Below, piece by piece: positions 8,168-17,381 of a DNA stretch of 64,000 nt. Below the pieces are notes generated by a model. It ran no database searches. It saw only the letters and a list, made by a program, of their open reading frames with translations, and was not told the origin of the DNA. The position numbers and the translations under genes are program-made. Source of the stretch: Rhodanobacter sp. (GTDB taxonomy: Bacteria; Pseudomonadota; Gammaproteobacteria; Xanthomonadales; Rhodanobacteraceae); assembly GCA_024711345.1 (NCBI GenBank), contig JANJTA010000003.1:1-64000 (forward strand), in the 5' to 3' direction. Every line of letters begins with the position of its first letter. The stretch's first letter is position 1.

Positions 8168-9367
8168 TCAGCGGGGTGCGGCGTAGCCGCCCGGCACGCC
8201 GTCGCGGGAAAGGACGACCTGCCAGAGCTGCGCATGGCGGCTGCGGAACGCGGCCATGCTGGCGTGCAGGTAGTAGCGCCACATACGGCGGAAGCGTTCG
8301 TCATAGCGTGCGGGTAGCCGGTCCCACGCCTGCTCGATGTTCTCCTGCCAGGCCTGCAGCGTGCGGTCGTAGTCGGCGCCGAGGTTGTGCCAGTCCTCGA
8401 GCACGAACAGGCCCTCACTGGCGCCGGTGATCTGCGCCGCCGACGGCAGCATCGAATTGGGAAAGATGTAGCGCTCGATCCACGGATCGGTGCGGTCGGT
8501 CGAGCGGTTTGTACCGATCGTGTGCAGCAGCGTGAGGCCATTGGGCCGCAGGCAGCGATGCACGGTCTTGAAGTAGGCGCGGTAGTTGCGCACGCCGACG
8601 TGCTCGAACATCCCGACGGAAAACACCCGGTCGAACTCGCCACGCGCCTCGCGGTAGTCCTGCACACGGATGTCCACTGGAAACCCGGCGCAGCGCTCGC
8701 GCGCGAAGACCGCCTGCTCCTTGGAGACGGTCAGGCCCACGCCGCTCACGCCGTAGTGCTCGGCGAAGTGGCGCAGGGCCTCGCCCCAGCCGCAGCCGAT
8801 GTCGAGCACACGCATGCCCGGCGCGAGTTGCAGCTTGCGCGCGATCAGGTCGAGCTTGGCGACCTGCGCGGTGTCTAGTTCGTTCGCCTCGGGCCAGTAG
8901 GCGCAGCTGTAGACCAGGCGCGCGCCGAGCATGGCGCGGTAGAGATCGTTGCCCAGGTCGTAGTGGCGCTCCCCGACCTCGAATGCGCGCCGACCGCTCT
9001 GGCGGTTGAACAGCCGCGCGCGCAAGGCATCCCAGCGGTCGGCCCAGCCGATGACGGCCTCCTCCAGCCCCGCGCGCAGCAGGCGCGTAAGCATCTCGTC
9101 CAGCGCCTCGCAGTCCCAGGCGCCTTCCATTTAGGTCTCGCCGAGCGCGAGTGCGCCCTGCCGCAAGAGACGGGGATGAATACCTGGATCGTGCACGCGC
9201 ATGTCCCAAGGGCGCGGACCGTCGATGCGGACGTCGGCACGTAGAAGGACAGCAGCGACGGCAGCCTGGCCGGGAACCGGGCTGCGCGTCGGTGGGGCGG
9301 TATGGGGGGCGTCACCGGAGGGCGCGGCGCGGTGGGCGGCAGGGAGAGTGGTCTGGGACATGGTCAT
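8168..9367 (-). pseudogene. cfa: Cyclopropane-fatty-acyl-phospholipid synthase with one in-frame stop
   Basis: The enzyme methylates double bonds of membrane phospholipid chains using S-adenosylmethionine. The start is ATG 9367, overlapping the MFS stop as ATGA. Codons 1-78 encode the usual N-terminal region, with DGPRPWDMRVHDP and GALALGE. A TAA at 9131-9133 then stands where the family has Tyr (GESYM). The reading frame continues without any shift at ATG 9130 for 320 residues, including the SAM motif VLDIGCGWG, SVGMFEHVG and LEDWHNLGADYD. The family length is about 380-400, matching the joined 399 codons. The ATG directly after the stop could allow re-initiation and a 320-residue catalytic fragment, so activity may not be lost entirely. 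A sequencing error is the main alternative. Confidence 0.85.
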
Positions 9368-10551
9368 CGTGCGTGGGTCGGGATGGGAAGGGGAAGACCA
9401 GCTGGCGAGCGCCGTCGCGCCAGCGCGAGAAGGGCGGCGGCGAGCAGGGCCACGAGAAGGGCCCCCAGGGCAGTATTCCCAGCGATGGTCGCGGCGAAGG
9501 CAACGCCACCTGCAAGACTGCCGAGCGTCTGTCCTGCGGTTGTGACCGAAGCGCGCCAGCCAAGGCTCGTGGCTTGGGCGTCACCCGCTGCGCGGGAGAT
9601 CCAGTAAGTGAGTGCCGGCTGCAACACGCCGGCGCCAGCCGCCACCAGGACCACCCCGCCCGCACTCGGCCACGTTCCTCCAAGCCAAGCGAGCAATGCG
9701 AGGCCGGCGGCGGTGGCAACGAAGGCAGGCCCGACCCAGCCGAATGCACGCAGCGGATCGTGGTGCGGACGGAACACGATCGATTGGCTGAGAAGCATCA
9801 CAACCCCGCAGCCGGTGAACATGAAGCCGACCTCGCGGGCGGACAAGCCCTCCACCAGGCGCGCCCGCGTCGCGAGCCCTACCTCGTAGACGCTCATTGC
9901 CGCGGCCGCCAGTGCGGCCAGCGCGAGCAACACTGCGACGTCGCGATGGCGCGGGCGCGCACTCAAGCCCGGCAAGACAATGGCTGTCGACGAGATCCCC
10001 GGCAGCTGTGCTGCGGCCGCCAGCACGAGTACCGCGACAGCGATTAGGACCGGCGCGGTCAGGTCTCCGTCGGTCGCTATCGCGCCACCCACGCCGGGAC
10101 CGAACAGTCCGCCCACGAGCGCGGCGCGGCTCAGATTGGCCAGCCGCTGTGAACGGTCGCCTTCACTCGTGGCCGCATGCGAAGCCGCGGTCTGCAGTGC
10201 CGGTAGCGCGGCACTTGCGAAGACGCCCTGCAGGCCGCGCGCGAACAGCAGCATCGTTGTTCCGGAAGGCCACAGGAGCATGGTCATCGCGACGGCCTGG
10301 CCAAGCAGACTGAGTCGCACGAGCTGGTGTGCCGGGAGACGGCGGCAGGCCCTTCCCCACATCGGCGCGGTTACGACCATGGCGGCGCTGTAGACCGCCA
10401 TCAGCTCGGCCGTCATGCGTGCCGGCGACTGCGCCGTGGCCACAACTGTGGGCAGGACCGGCAGCACCACAGCGTAGGCGAGCGCGACCGCTGCGCTGGC
10501 TGCCAAGGCTGGCAACGTGTTCACGATGCCGCCGGGTGCGCGCACGGTCAT
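9364..10551 (-). CDS. MFS-type transporter
   Basis: A 395-residue membrane protein starting at ATG 10551, which overlaps the stop of the hydrolase gene as ATGA; longer upstream starts would lie inside that gene. It has the pattern of a 12-helix major facilitator protein, with the loop motif MWGRACRRLPAHQ after the second helix and a second-half repeat beginning near residue 200. Substrate is unknown; the drug/proton antiporter branch is the nearest style. Translational coupling on both sides (hydrolase upstream, cfa downstream) ties it to the operon. Confidence 0.8.
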   Translation of the reverse strand: MTVRAPGGIVNTLPALAASAAVALAYAVVLPVLPTVVATAQSPARMTAELMAVYSAAMVVTAPMWGRACRRLPAHQLVRLSLLGQAVAMTMLLWPSGTTMLLFARGLQGVFASAALPALQTAASHAATSEGDRSQRLANLSRAALVGGLFGPGVGGAIATDGDLTAPVLIAVAVLVLAAAAQLPGISSTAIVLPGLSARPRHRDVAVLLALAALAAAAMSVYEVGLATRARLVEGLSAREVGFMFTGCGVVMLLSQSIVFRPHHDPLRAFGWVGPAFVATAAGLALLAWLGGTWPSAGGVVLVAAGAGVLQPALTYWISRAAGDAQATSLGWRASVTTAGQTLGSLAGGVAFAATIAGNTALGALLVALLAAALLALARRRSPAGLPLPIPTHAR

Positions 10552-11408
10552 GGCGCGATCGCCCCGGCGCGAACGCTGCGGGGCCATACCGCTTCGCAGA
10601 GCACGTTGACTTCCGTATGGCAGGCTCCCGGAGCGCGCAGCCAGGGATGATGGTCGGCGTCCAGCATTACATGGCGCCACTGCGGGAACCGCGCCGCGAG
10701 CTCGGTTACCCGCGCCGGCGGTGCCGTCAGGTCGCGTGTGCCGTGTACACACGTCACAGGCAGGCCGGGTGGTAGGGCCGCCGCCTCGACGCGCACGTCA
10801 TGCCGGTAGAGCACCTCCCACAGCGAGGTGGTAGACGAAGCCATATTGTGGAGCACAAGGTCGCGTGCGACCTCCGGCGGGACGTCGCGCACCAGATGCG
10901 GCAGCCAGTGGCCCGCCACTCGGCGGGTGACTAGGCACGCGAGTGCAGTCGCCAGCATGTTCGTGTAGACCCAGCCGCCGCGCTGGCTGGCGAACCATTC
11001 GACTGCACCGGCGCGTGAGCCGTAGTCGGGCAGGCCGAGCAGGCACAGTGCCTGGACCCGGTCGGGGTGGCGGGCGGCCAAGGCGACCGCCAGTGCCGCG
11101 CCAAGCGAATGGCCGACGAGGACGCGGGGCACACCTGGTTGGAGGGTACGTGCGAGCGCGTCGACGTGCCGCTCGACCGTATAGCGGCACCAAGGCCGGG
11201 GCGAGTGCCCGAAACCGTAGAGATCGACGAGCTCGGTCTGCGCATGCCGGAATACCGGCGTAACCGGCGTTGAGGTCCAGTAGCGCGTGGTGCCACCGAG
11301 GCCCGGCAGGAAGGTCACCCGCAGTGGTCCCCGGCCGAGAGACTCCATATGCAGACGTTGGGGGCGCTGCGGATGTGCGGGGTCGGCGAAGCCTGGCAGC
11401 AGGGTCAT
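10548..11408 (-). CDS. Alpha/beta hydrolase
   Basis: A 286-residue protein from ATG 11408, overlapping the stop of the secreted-protein gene by ATGA. The oxyanion region FLPGLGGTTRYW, the nucleophile elbow VGHSLGAA (Ser near residue 97), the HGTRDLTAP acid region and the catalytic His in DADHHPW all fit the alpha/beta hydrolase fold. No signal peptide is visible, so it should be cytoplasmic. Substrate is unknown; the fold includes esterases, lipases and haloperoxidase-like enzymes. In this operon, between a secreted protein and a transporter, a lipid- or ester-cleaving role is possible but not shown. Confidence 0.85.
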   Translation of the reverse strand: MTLLPGFADPAHPQRPQRLHMESLGRGPLRVTFLPGLGGTTRYWTSTPVTPVFRHAQTELVDLYGFGHSPRPWCRYTVERHVDALARTLQPGVPRVLVGHSLGAALAVALAARHPDRVQALCLLGLPDYGSRAGAVEWFASQRGGWVYTNMLATALACLVTRRVAGHWLPHLVRDVPPEVARDLVLHNMASSTTSLWEVLYRHDVRVEAAALPPGLPVTCVHGTRDLTAPPARVTELAARFPQWRHVMLDADHHPWLRAPGACHTEVNVLCEAVWPRSVRAGAIAP

Positions 11409-11887
11409 GGATCGTGCGCCAGCGTATAGGCAAAGCGGGCGACGATCGACTTGGGTTCGCCAGGCACGCGCAAGACGGTGGTGAAGACATAGCGCCCCGG
11501 GCCCGGGAGCACGAACACGGCGCCGTAGCTCATCATACCGTTGATCGACATCGGCGCCAGCGTACGGCTTACGGTCTGCCCGGCGATCGCCACGCTCGCG
11601 GTGACCTGTGCATCGGTCACGCGCTCGCCGTCGCGCCGTCGCTCGGCAGCGACCAGCAGGTGGTGCTCGCGCGCATAGTCCCCGCGCGGCAGCCCGTGGG
11701 CGTCCCGCGGCCCGGCGCTGTGGCTGCCGACCGCCGACGCGGCTATCGCGACCGGCACTATGCCGAAGTAAAGTGTGTAGGCACCCACCCGCTGGACGGA
11801 GCCGCCGACGGGCACCGTTGCGGCGCGGGCAGGATTTGCAAGCACCGACAGCAGGACGGTTAGTAGCAAGGCAAGGACACGCTTCAT
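11405..11887 (-). CDS. Small secreted protein of unknown function
   Basis: A 160-residue protein starting at ATG 11887. The first 23 residues form a clear signal peptide ending PARA, with cleavage before ATV. The mature part has a beta-rich look, with YTLYFGIVPVAIA early and GPGRYVFTTVLRVPG near the C-terminus, and no cysteines. This is compatible with a small periplasmic immunoglobulin-like or metal-chaperone fold, but I cannot assign a family. It begins 22 bases after the acetate kinase stop and overlaps the hydrolase start. Confidence 0.7.
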   Translation of the reverse strand: MKRVLALLLTVLLSVLANPARAATVPVGGSVQRVGAYTLYFGIVPVAIAASAVGSHSAGPRDAHGLPRGDYAREHHLLVAAERRRDGERVTDAQVTASVAIAGQTVSRTLAPMSINGMMSYGAVFVLPGPGRYVFTTVLRVPGEPKSIVARFAYTLAHDP

Positions 11888-11909
11888 GGCGTAACCTCCG
11901 TGGTGTCAC

Positions 11910-13043
11910 CTAGGGGGGCACCGGGCCGTTTGCAGGCACGGGGAACGCCCATGTACGCGTCGACTCGGCCAGTTCAAGCTCCTCATCCACATCTACGCGC
12001 CAGGCGCCCGGGCCTCGGCCAGCATCCAGGCGTGCCGCGCCTGCGCGATTGCGCTCCGGATCGAGGACGAGACCGAGCGGCAGCAGCCGGGCGGCGATGC
12101 GATCGCGCAGGCGGGGCGCCCGGCTGCCGCTGCCGCCGCAGAACACGACGTGATCCATGCCGCCAATCGCGATCGCCATCGCCGCAATGGCCTGTGCGAT
12201 GCGGACTGTGAACTGCTCCACGGCGAGTACGGCGTCGGGCCGCGCGTCGTCGAGCAGCCGGCGCATGTCGCCGTACCCGGCGATGCCTGCGAGGCCTGCC
12301 TCGTGCAGCAGGCGCTGTTCCAGCAGCGCGGCATCGCCGCCGCGGCGCAGCAGGTGGAAGATGACGCCCGGATCGAGGTCGCCGCTGCGCGTCGGCATCG
12401 GCACGCCGCCGAGCGGGGTCATGCCCATCGTCGTGTCGATGCTGCGGCCACCTTCGGTCGCGGCCACACTGCAGCCGCCGCCGAGGTGGGCAATGACCAC
12501 ACGGCCGCGCGAGGCGCCAGGCGCGAGCGCTTCGAGCCGGCGCAGCGCCGAAGCGAACGCAAGGCCGTGGAAGCCATGGCGCCGGACGCCGGCGGCGTCC
12601 AGGTCGGCGGGCAGTGGCAGGCGCCGGCTCCATTGCGCGAGGTGGGCGTGGAATGCGGTATCGAAGTCTGCACCGTGCCAAGCCTGCGGCCAGTACAGGC
12701 GCGCCGCGCGCGCCAGCGCCAGCCCGGCGGGTTGGTGCAGGGGCGCGAGAGCTGCGAGCGCATCGAGGACTTCGAAGGTGGGCTCGTCGAGCGCCCGTCC
12801 GGCCTCGAACGGGCCGCCATGCACGATCCGGTGCACGACGACGTCCGGCGTTCGCGCATGCGTCGGCAGTGCGTCGAGGGCAGCCTCGAGGTCGCGACCC
12901 GCGTCGCCCGTGGCGGCCAGTTCGATCCGCGCGTCTTCGCCAAATGCGGCGTCGGCAGCGGGCGCCTGCGCGTCGAACGCGAACGAGGCGGCCTTGAGCG
13001 TGACCGAGCCGAGATTGAAGGCAAGAAGGCGGCCCGTGTTCAC
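11910..13043 (-). CDS. ackA: Acetate kinase family protein (divergent)
   Basis: Acetate kinase interconverts acetyl phosphate + ADP with acetate + ATP in the cytoplasm. This 377-residue protein starts at GTG 13043, overlapping the UbiB-like stop as GTGA. Family motifs are FNLGSVTLK near the N-terminus, VVHRIVHGG, FDTAFH, HGFHG, AHLGGGCS and DTTMGMTPLGGVPMPTRSGD. It is shorter than typical AckA (about 400). Two usually strict positions differ: the HGTSH element reads HGLAF, and HLGNG reads HLGGG. It is therefore a divergent paralogue whose catalytic rate or substrate may differ. Its place in an operon with phosphoketolase, which makes acetyl phosphate, strongly supports the acetate kinase role. 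Confidence 0.85.
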   Translation of the reverse strand: MNTGRLLAFNLGSVTLKAASFAFDAQAPAADAAFGEDARIELAATGDAGRDLEAALDALPTHARTPDVVVHRIVHGGPFEAGRALDEPTFEVLDALAALAPLHQPAGLALARAARLYWPQAWHGADFDTAFHAHLAQWSRRLPLPADLDAAGVRRHGFHGLAFASALRRLEALAPGASRGRVVIAHLGGGCSVAATEGGRSIDTTMGMTPLGGVPMPTRSGDLDPGVIFHLLRRGGDAALLEQRLLHEAGLAGIAGYGDMRRLLDDARPDAVLAVEQFTVRIAQAIAAMAIAIGGMDHVVFCGGSGSRAPRLRDRIAARLLPLGLVLDPERNRAGAARLDAGRGPGAWRVDVDEELELAESTRTWAFPVPANGPVPP

Positions 13044-14629
13044 AGGTGCCCCGAGCGGCTGATGGCAATGACCAGGCGCAGCGTGAGCAGGCCTGCCGCG
13101 GCGAACGCGATCGCAGACAGCCACGGCAGGTGGCCTGCGATGCGCGGACCGGCGTCGTGCAGGGCAAGCAGCGCGCCGCTCACGTACAAACCGAGGGTAA
13201 CCATCGCGAGCGCAAGGCGATTGCCGGTGCGGGCGACGGCGGCTTGGGTGGCCGCCAGGCCCCGGTGATGCACGGTGAAGGCGGGGCGGCCGCCGTGCAG
13301 TTGCGCCTGCCGCAGGATATCGGCCACGAGCTCGGGCAACTGGCGCGCCGCGCGGGCCAAGCGCACGGCGATGGGACGTCCCGGCCGGCGCGCACGGTCG
13401 AGCAACTCGGCGATCTCGGGCGCCCTGCGCGTCAGCGCACCCAGCAGGTCGAGTTGCGGATCGAGCGTGCGCAGCGTGTTTTCCACCAGGAACAGCGTGC
13501 GCATCAGGACCAGAAGGTGCGCCGGCAGGCGGAAGCTTGTGCCGTGGCCAATGCGCGCCACGCGCCAGACGGCCTCGGCGACCGACCACTGCGCGAGCGG
13601 GCGGCTCGCGAGCTCGCCGAGGATCAGGTCGATCTCACGCTCGTGGATGCGGCGCTCGACATGGGCGGGGAAGAAGCCGAGGCCGATGGCGCCGTCCAGC
13701 ACCCCCGGTGGATCGCCTGCCCCGATCGCCTCGAGCAGCCCGGCGAACGCGAGGCGCGAGCCGGCGTCGAGTACACCAATCGAGCCGAAATCGTGGAAGC
13801 ACAGGCGTCCGTCGTCCATCACGAACAGGTTGCCCGGGTGTGGATCGGCGTGGAACACCCCAGCGTCGAACAGTTGATACAGGTAGGTGCCGAGCAGCGC
13901 TTCGGCGAGCACGGGCGCCTGCGGGGTTCCGTAAGCGGATTCGAGGCGCTGGCCATGGCTCATTTCCTGCACCATCACGTCGCGAGCGACAAGCGGCTCG
14001 ATGACGTGAGGGAGCGCGACGTCTGGCTGCCCGTCCAGCACCGGAGCCATGCGGCGCATGTTCTGCGCCTCGTGCCGCATGTCGATCTCGGCGTGCAGGA
14101 ATGCTGACAGCTCGTCGACGAGTTCCACGGGCTGCTGGCGCCGTAGCGGCGGCCACAACGCCTGCGCGATCCGTACTGTGCGGCGCAACAGGCGCAAATC
14201 GGCGTGGACCTGCGCCTGAATTCCGGGTCGCGTGATCTTGACCACCACGTCGCGCCCGTCCGGCAGGCGCGCGCGGTGGATCTGCGCGACCGAGGCGGCC
14301 GAGAGCGGCGTGCGGTCGAACGCGGCGAAGAGCGTATCGACCGGCTGCCCGAACGCGGCCTCGATGGCCCGTACCGCGGCTTCTGCGGAAAACGGTGGCA
14401 CGTCGCTGTGCAGGCGGGAGAGCGCCTCCCGGTACGGCGCCGGCAACAGGTCCCACCGGAGGCTCAGGCCTTGGCCGAGCTTGACGAAGGTCGTACCCAA
14501 GCCCACCAGCGTGGCGCTGACGCGTCCTGGCAGCTGTTCGGGCGCGCGTCGCCGCAGGCGCAGGACATCGAACCCCAGGCGCAGCGCCGCCCCTGCGATC
14601 TGCAGACCTCGCGTGATCGTTCCAGTCAT
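13040..14629 (-). CDS. UbiB/ABC1 (ADCK)-family atypical kinase
   Basis: A 529-residue protein from ATG 14629. It has the KxGQ-type element TFVKLGQGLSLR, the Ala-rich nucleotide loop AASVAQIHRA followed by VVVKITRPGI, the catalytic HADPHPGNLFV and the metal-binding HDFGSIG, all diagnostic for the UbiB/ABC1 atypical kinase-ATPase family. Two hydrophobic segments at the C-terminus (about 470-525) anchor it in the membrane. Housekeeping UbiB acts in ubiquinone synthesis; this copy sits in an accessory operon and is probably a second paralogue with a different lipid or quinone role. It overlaps both neighbours by four bases. Confidence 0.88.
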   Translation of the reverse strand: MTGTITRGLQIAGAALRLGFDVLRLRRRAPEQLPGRVSATLVGLGTTFVKLGQGLSLRWDLLPAPYREALSRLHSDVPPFSAEAAVRAIEAAFGQPVDTLFAAFDRTPLSAASVAQIHRARLPDGRDVVVKITRPGIQAQVHADLRLLRRTVRIAQALWPPLRRQQPVELVDELSAFLHAEIDMRHEAQNMRRMAPVLDGQPDVALPHVIEPLVARDVMVQEMSHGQRLESAYGTPQAPVLAEALLGTYLYQLFDAGVFHADPHPGNLFVMDDGRLCFHDFGSIGVLDAGSRLAFAGLLEAIGAGDPPGVLDGAIGLGFFPAHVERRIHEREIDLILGELASRPLAQWSVAEAVWRVARIGHGTSFRLPAHLLVLMRTLFLVENTLRTLDPQLDLLGALTRRAPEIAELLDRARRPGRPIAVRLARAARQLPELVADILRQAQLHGGRPAFTVHHRGLAATQAAVARTGNRLALAMVTLGLYVSGALLALHDAGPRIAGHLPWLSAIAFAAAGLLTLRLVIAISRSGHL

Positions 14630-14922
14630 GAGCGTCCACCCCCAAGCCACAGCCACGCCGCCAGGACGGGTCCCGCGGCGATGGCAATCCAGCACATCGC
14701 GTACAGCCACTGCCACACGGCCGGCAATGCGCCGGACTTGCGATCCAGGCGATGCCGTGTGGTCATGCCCACGGCGTGCGCGAGCAACCCGGCGATCAGC
14801 ATCGGGAGGAACACCGGCTGGATCGCATCTGCAAGCCACGCTCCAGTAGCCAAGCCGGCGACTGCCGCGCCCGCAACCGAGAGCAGGTCTGCGCGTTTGC
14901 GCAATCGCAACGAATCGGCCAT
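14626..14922 (-). CDS. Small membrane protein upstream of UbiB-like kinase
   Basis: A 98-residue protein starting at ATG 14922. It shares the A of the phosphoketolase TAA stop (TAATG). About three hydrophobic segments are visible (residues 14-32, 38-54 and 70-92), and a basic MTTRHRLDRKSG loop lies between the second and third. No family is recognised. Overlap with the kinase gene suggests that the two products act together at the membrane. Confidence 0.65.
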   Translation of the reverse strand: MADSLRLRKRADLLSVAGAAVAGLATGAWLADAIQPVFLPMLIAGLLAHAVGMTTRHRLDRKSGALPAVWQWLYAMCWIAIAAGPVLAAWLWLGGGRS

Positions 14923-17381
14923 TACGCCGACCCCTGTGTCCGCAGGAGCGTGGCTGGCTCGCCGTTGCCATCGATCGCTGCAAGTTCGGCCGTGGACAGA
15001 AAGTCCTCCCGCGGAGCAGCGAGCACGCGCGCCGCTGCTTCGATGACGTGCGCCCACGTGCTGCGGTTGGCGAACAGCAGCCCGGGCACGTCCAGCGTGC
15101 CGCCACGATTGATGAAGCCCAGCGCTGCGGTCGTGGCCGGACCGGTGTCGAGCCGGCGCAATGCACCAAGAAAGGGCTCCGGACGGGTGTGCGTCAGGAA
15201 CACCCGCGGTCGACTCAGTGGGAACAGCGCTTGCACCCGCGCGTCGGCATGCGCGTAGCGGGCTTCGTCGGAATCACGGGGCGCGCGGTAGCGGGCTGGC
15301 TCCCCGAGGTAGATCACGGCGGCTGCCACCCCGCGCTCGACCAGACGCGACTGCGCACGCAGCACTTCCTGCAATTGATAGGCGCCAGTGGCGACGAGCA
15401 GCAGCGCGGCCGTTGCCGGATCGCCCTCGATACGCACGGCGCCGATGGACGCGAGGTCCTGCGCCTGTGCTGTTGTCAGCACGTGCGGCACCGGGCGCTT
15501 GGGCACGACCAGTGCAGTGATGGTGCCGTGCTGACTGTAGGCGTGCGCCAGCGCGGCCGCTGCGCTGTTGCCGTCGCACGGGAACACCACGCGCGCGACA
15601 TCGGCCATTTCACCAAGCAATGCCTCGACCATGGTGGGGTCCTGGTGCGACTGCTCGTTCTTGGCGTTCTCCCAGGTGTGCGAGGTCAGCACCAGCGGCG
15701 CACCCAGCCAGCCGGGCGGGCGCCCCGCCTGCGCCAAGTGGCGGGCGAAGATCAGCTCCTGCCGCACCGCGCCGAGCATCTTCGGCGCGAACGCCTCGTA
15801 GGTGACCACAAGGTTCAGCCCACCCTTGTTGCCAAGCGCCGCACACACGACGGCCTCCTCGTTGAGCGCGGTGATGACGGCGCCGGTCGTCGATTCGGCG
15901 ACACCGGGCTCGGGTACCTGCACCCGGTGCTTGAGTGCATCGAGGGTGCGGTCGAGCTTGTTGCTGCGCAGTTCATCCGGATTGCCGACGCGCACGCGCA
16001 GGGCCGGATTGGCCTCGGCGATCGCGACGAACTGCTCGTCCAGGGCGGACATCGGCGAACTCGTGCCGCCGCGGGGCCGATCCGCGATCGACGGTACCCG
16101 GGGCGTCGCGACCTGGCGCGTGGCGAGTGCATGATCGCGCTCGCGTGGGCGCTGCTGGGCTTGGTGGGTGTCGAGCGCGGCGATGGCCTGGTCGAGCTCC
16201 GGTGCCGGCACGAACAGCGCGGCTGCGCCTTCATTGAACAGCGCACGCGCCTGCGCATCGTGCGCCGGGTTGCCGGGCAGTGGCAGGTTATGCGCGGCGT
16301 TGGTTCCCGCGCCAGGGAATCCGTAGCCCTTGATGGTTTCCGCGATCCCGTAGGGAAGGCGGACATCGCCTTCGGGCGAACGGCTTTGCGCCTGCAGCTG
16401 CGCCTCCATGGCGTGAATGCCCCAGGCAATGCTGGCTGGATCGCGACCGTCCATCGACACCGGATCGAAACCGTTCAGGCGCAGGTGTCGGTCGAGCCAC
16501 CGCTCGCCGCCCTGCTGGGCGATCTGGCTGCGCTGCTCGATGCGCCGCCCGTTGAGGATGATGATCGGGCTGACGAGACCACTGTCCTCGGCACGCCACC
16601 AGCGCGGTGCCCAATCGCTGCCGCGCTGCTCCTCGAAGGCGCCGTCACTGAGGAACGCGACCAGGCGCTCGCCCATGAGTGGCGCATGAACGTATTGCAG
16701 CTCGGCGAAGCCGAGGTAGCCGCCTTCCAGCACGCCACCGGCGGTGTGCGCGTTGACGTGCGAGCCGAGCGGCGAGGCTGGAGTGCCGTCGGGATTGAGG
16801 GTGTAGGCGTAGAAGTCGCTGACGAAGCGGCCCAGGCCGGCATCGGAGCGGTCGTAGCGTGACGCATGTGCATCCGTCATGTTGCCAACCAGCAGGTTGA
16901 GCGCATCGATCGCGGCGACGCAGTGCCCCTGGCCCATCATCCACGCGCGGGTCACGCCGTCGAGCGCGTCCAGCAGCAGGTAGCCGACGTAGGCCGGCAC
17001 CATGTTGAGCGACCCGCCGGTATGGCCTTCTGGCGTGCCCTTGAAGTCGGTCGCGTCCAGCGCGGCGCCATTGGTGTGCACGCGTTGGGCGTAGGTCATG
17101 TGCGCAACCAGCCACATGCCGGCGCTGGCAATGCGGTCGGCGGCGGCGAAACGCTGCCAGGCGGTGGCGGCGTCGGGCGTGCGGCCCCGGGCTGCAAGTT
17201 CGTCCACCATCTGGTGGACTCGGATCTGGGTCAGCGGATCGTGACGGATTACGCCATAACCGGCAGCCCAATGCGCGAACGCGGGGTCTGTTTGCCGATG
17301 GGCTGCTGCCAGTTCCGAGATCCGCTGGCGTTCGGCCGCGGACAGCTGGTTGGCGGTGCAGCAGTTGAGATGCAGGTTCAT
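14922..17381 (-). CDS. Phosphoketolase (xylulose-5-P / fructose-6-P)
   Basis: Phosphoketolase splits xylulose 5-phosphate, and often fructose 6-phosphate, with phosphate to acetyl phosphate plus glyceraldehyde 3-phosphate or erythrose 4-phosphate, using thiamine diphosphate. The 819-residue length from ATG 17381 matches the family (about 790-830). The signature EGHTGGSLNMVPAYVGYL is at about residues 142-159, followed by GQGHC, DGAFEEQRGSDWAP for cofactor and metal binding, NKGGLN and TSHTWENAKNEQSHQDP in the C-terminal half. The start overlaps the stop of the PRPP synthetase gene by ATGA. Coupled in one operon with acetate kinase, it should supply acetyl phosphate for ATP formation. Confidence 0.95.
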   Translation of the reverse strand: MNLHLNCCTANQLSAAERQRISELAAAHRQTDPAFAHWAAGYGVIRHDPLTQIRVHQMVDELAARGRTPDAATAWQRFAAADRIASAGMWLVAHMTYAQRVHTNGAALDATDFKGTPEGHTGGSLNMVPAYVGYLLLDALDGVTRAWMMGQGHCVAAIDALNLLVGNMTDAHASRYDRSDAGLGRFVSDFYAYTLNPDGTPASPLGSHVNAHTAGGVLEGGYLGFAELQYVHAPLMGERLVAFLSDGAFEEQRGSDWAPRWWRAEDSGLVSPIIILNGRRIEQRSQIAQQGGERWLDRHLRLNGFDPVSMDGRDPASIAWGIHAMEAQLQAQSRSPEGDVRLPYGIAETIKGYGFPGAGTNAAHNLPLPGNPAHDAQARALFNEGAAALFVPAPELDQAIAALDTHQAQQRPRERDHALATRQVATPRVPSIADRPRGGTSSPMSALDEQFVAIAEANPALRVRVGNPDELRSNKLDRTLDALKHRVQVPEPGVAESTTGAVITALNEEAVVCAALGNKGGLNLVVTYEAFAPKMLGAVRQELIFARHLAQAGRPPGWLGAPLVLTSHTWENAKNEQSHQDPTMVEALLGEMADVARVVFPCDGNSAAAALAHAYSQHGTITALVVPKRPVPHVLTTAQAQDLASIGAVRIEGDPATAALLLVATGAYQLQEVLRAQSRLVERGVAAAVIYLGEPARYRAPRDSDEARYAHADARVQALFPLSRPRVFLTHTRPEPFLGALRRLDTGPATTAALGFINRGGTLDVPGLLFANRSTWAHVIEAAARVLAAPREDFLSTAELAAIDGNGEPATLLRTQGSA

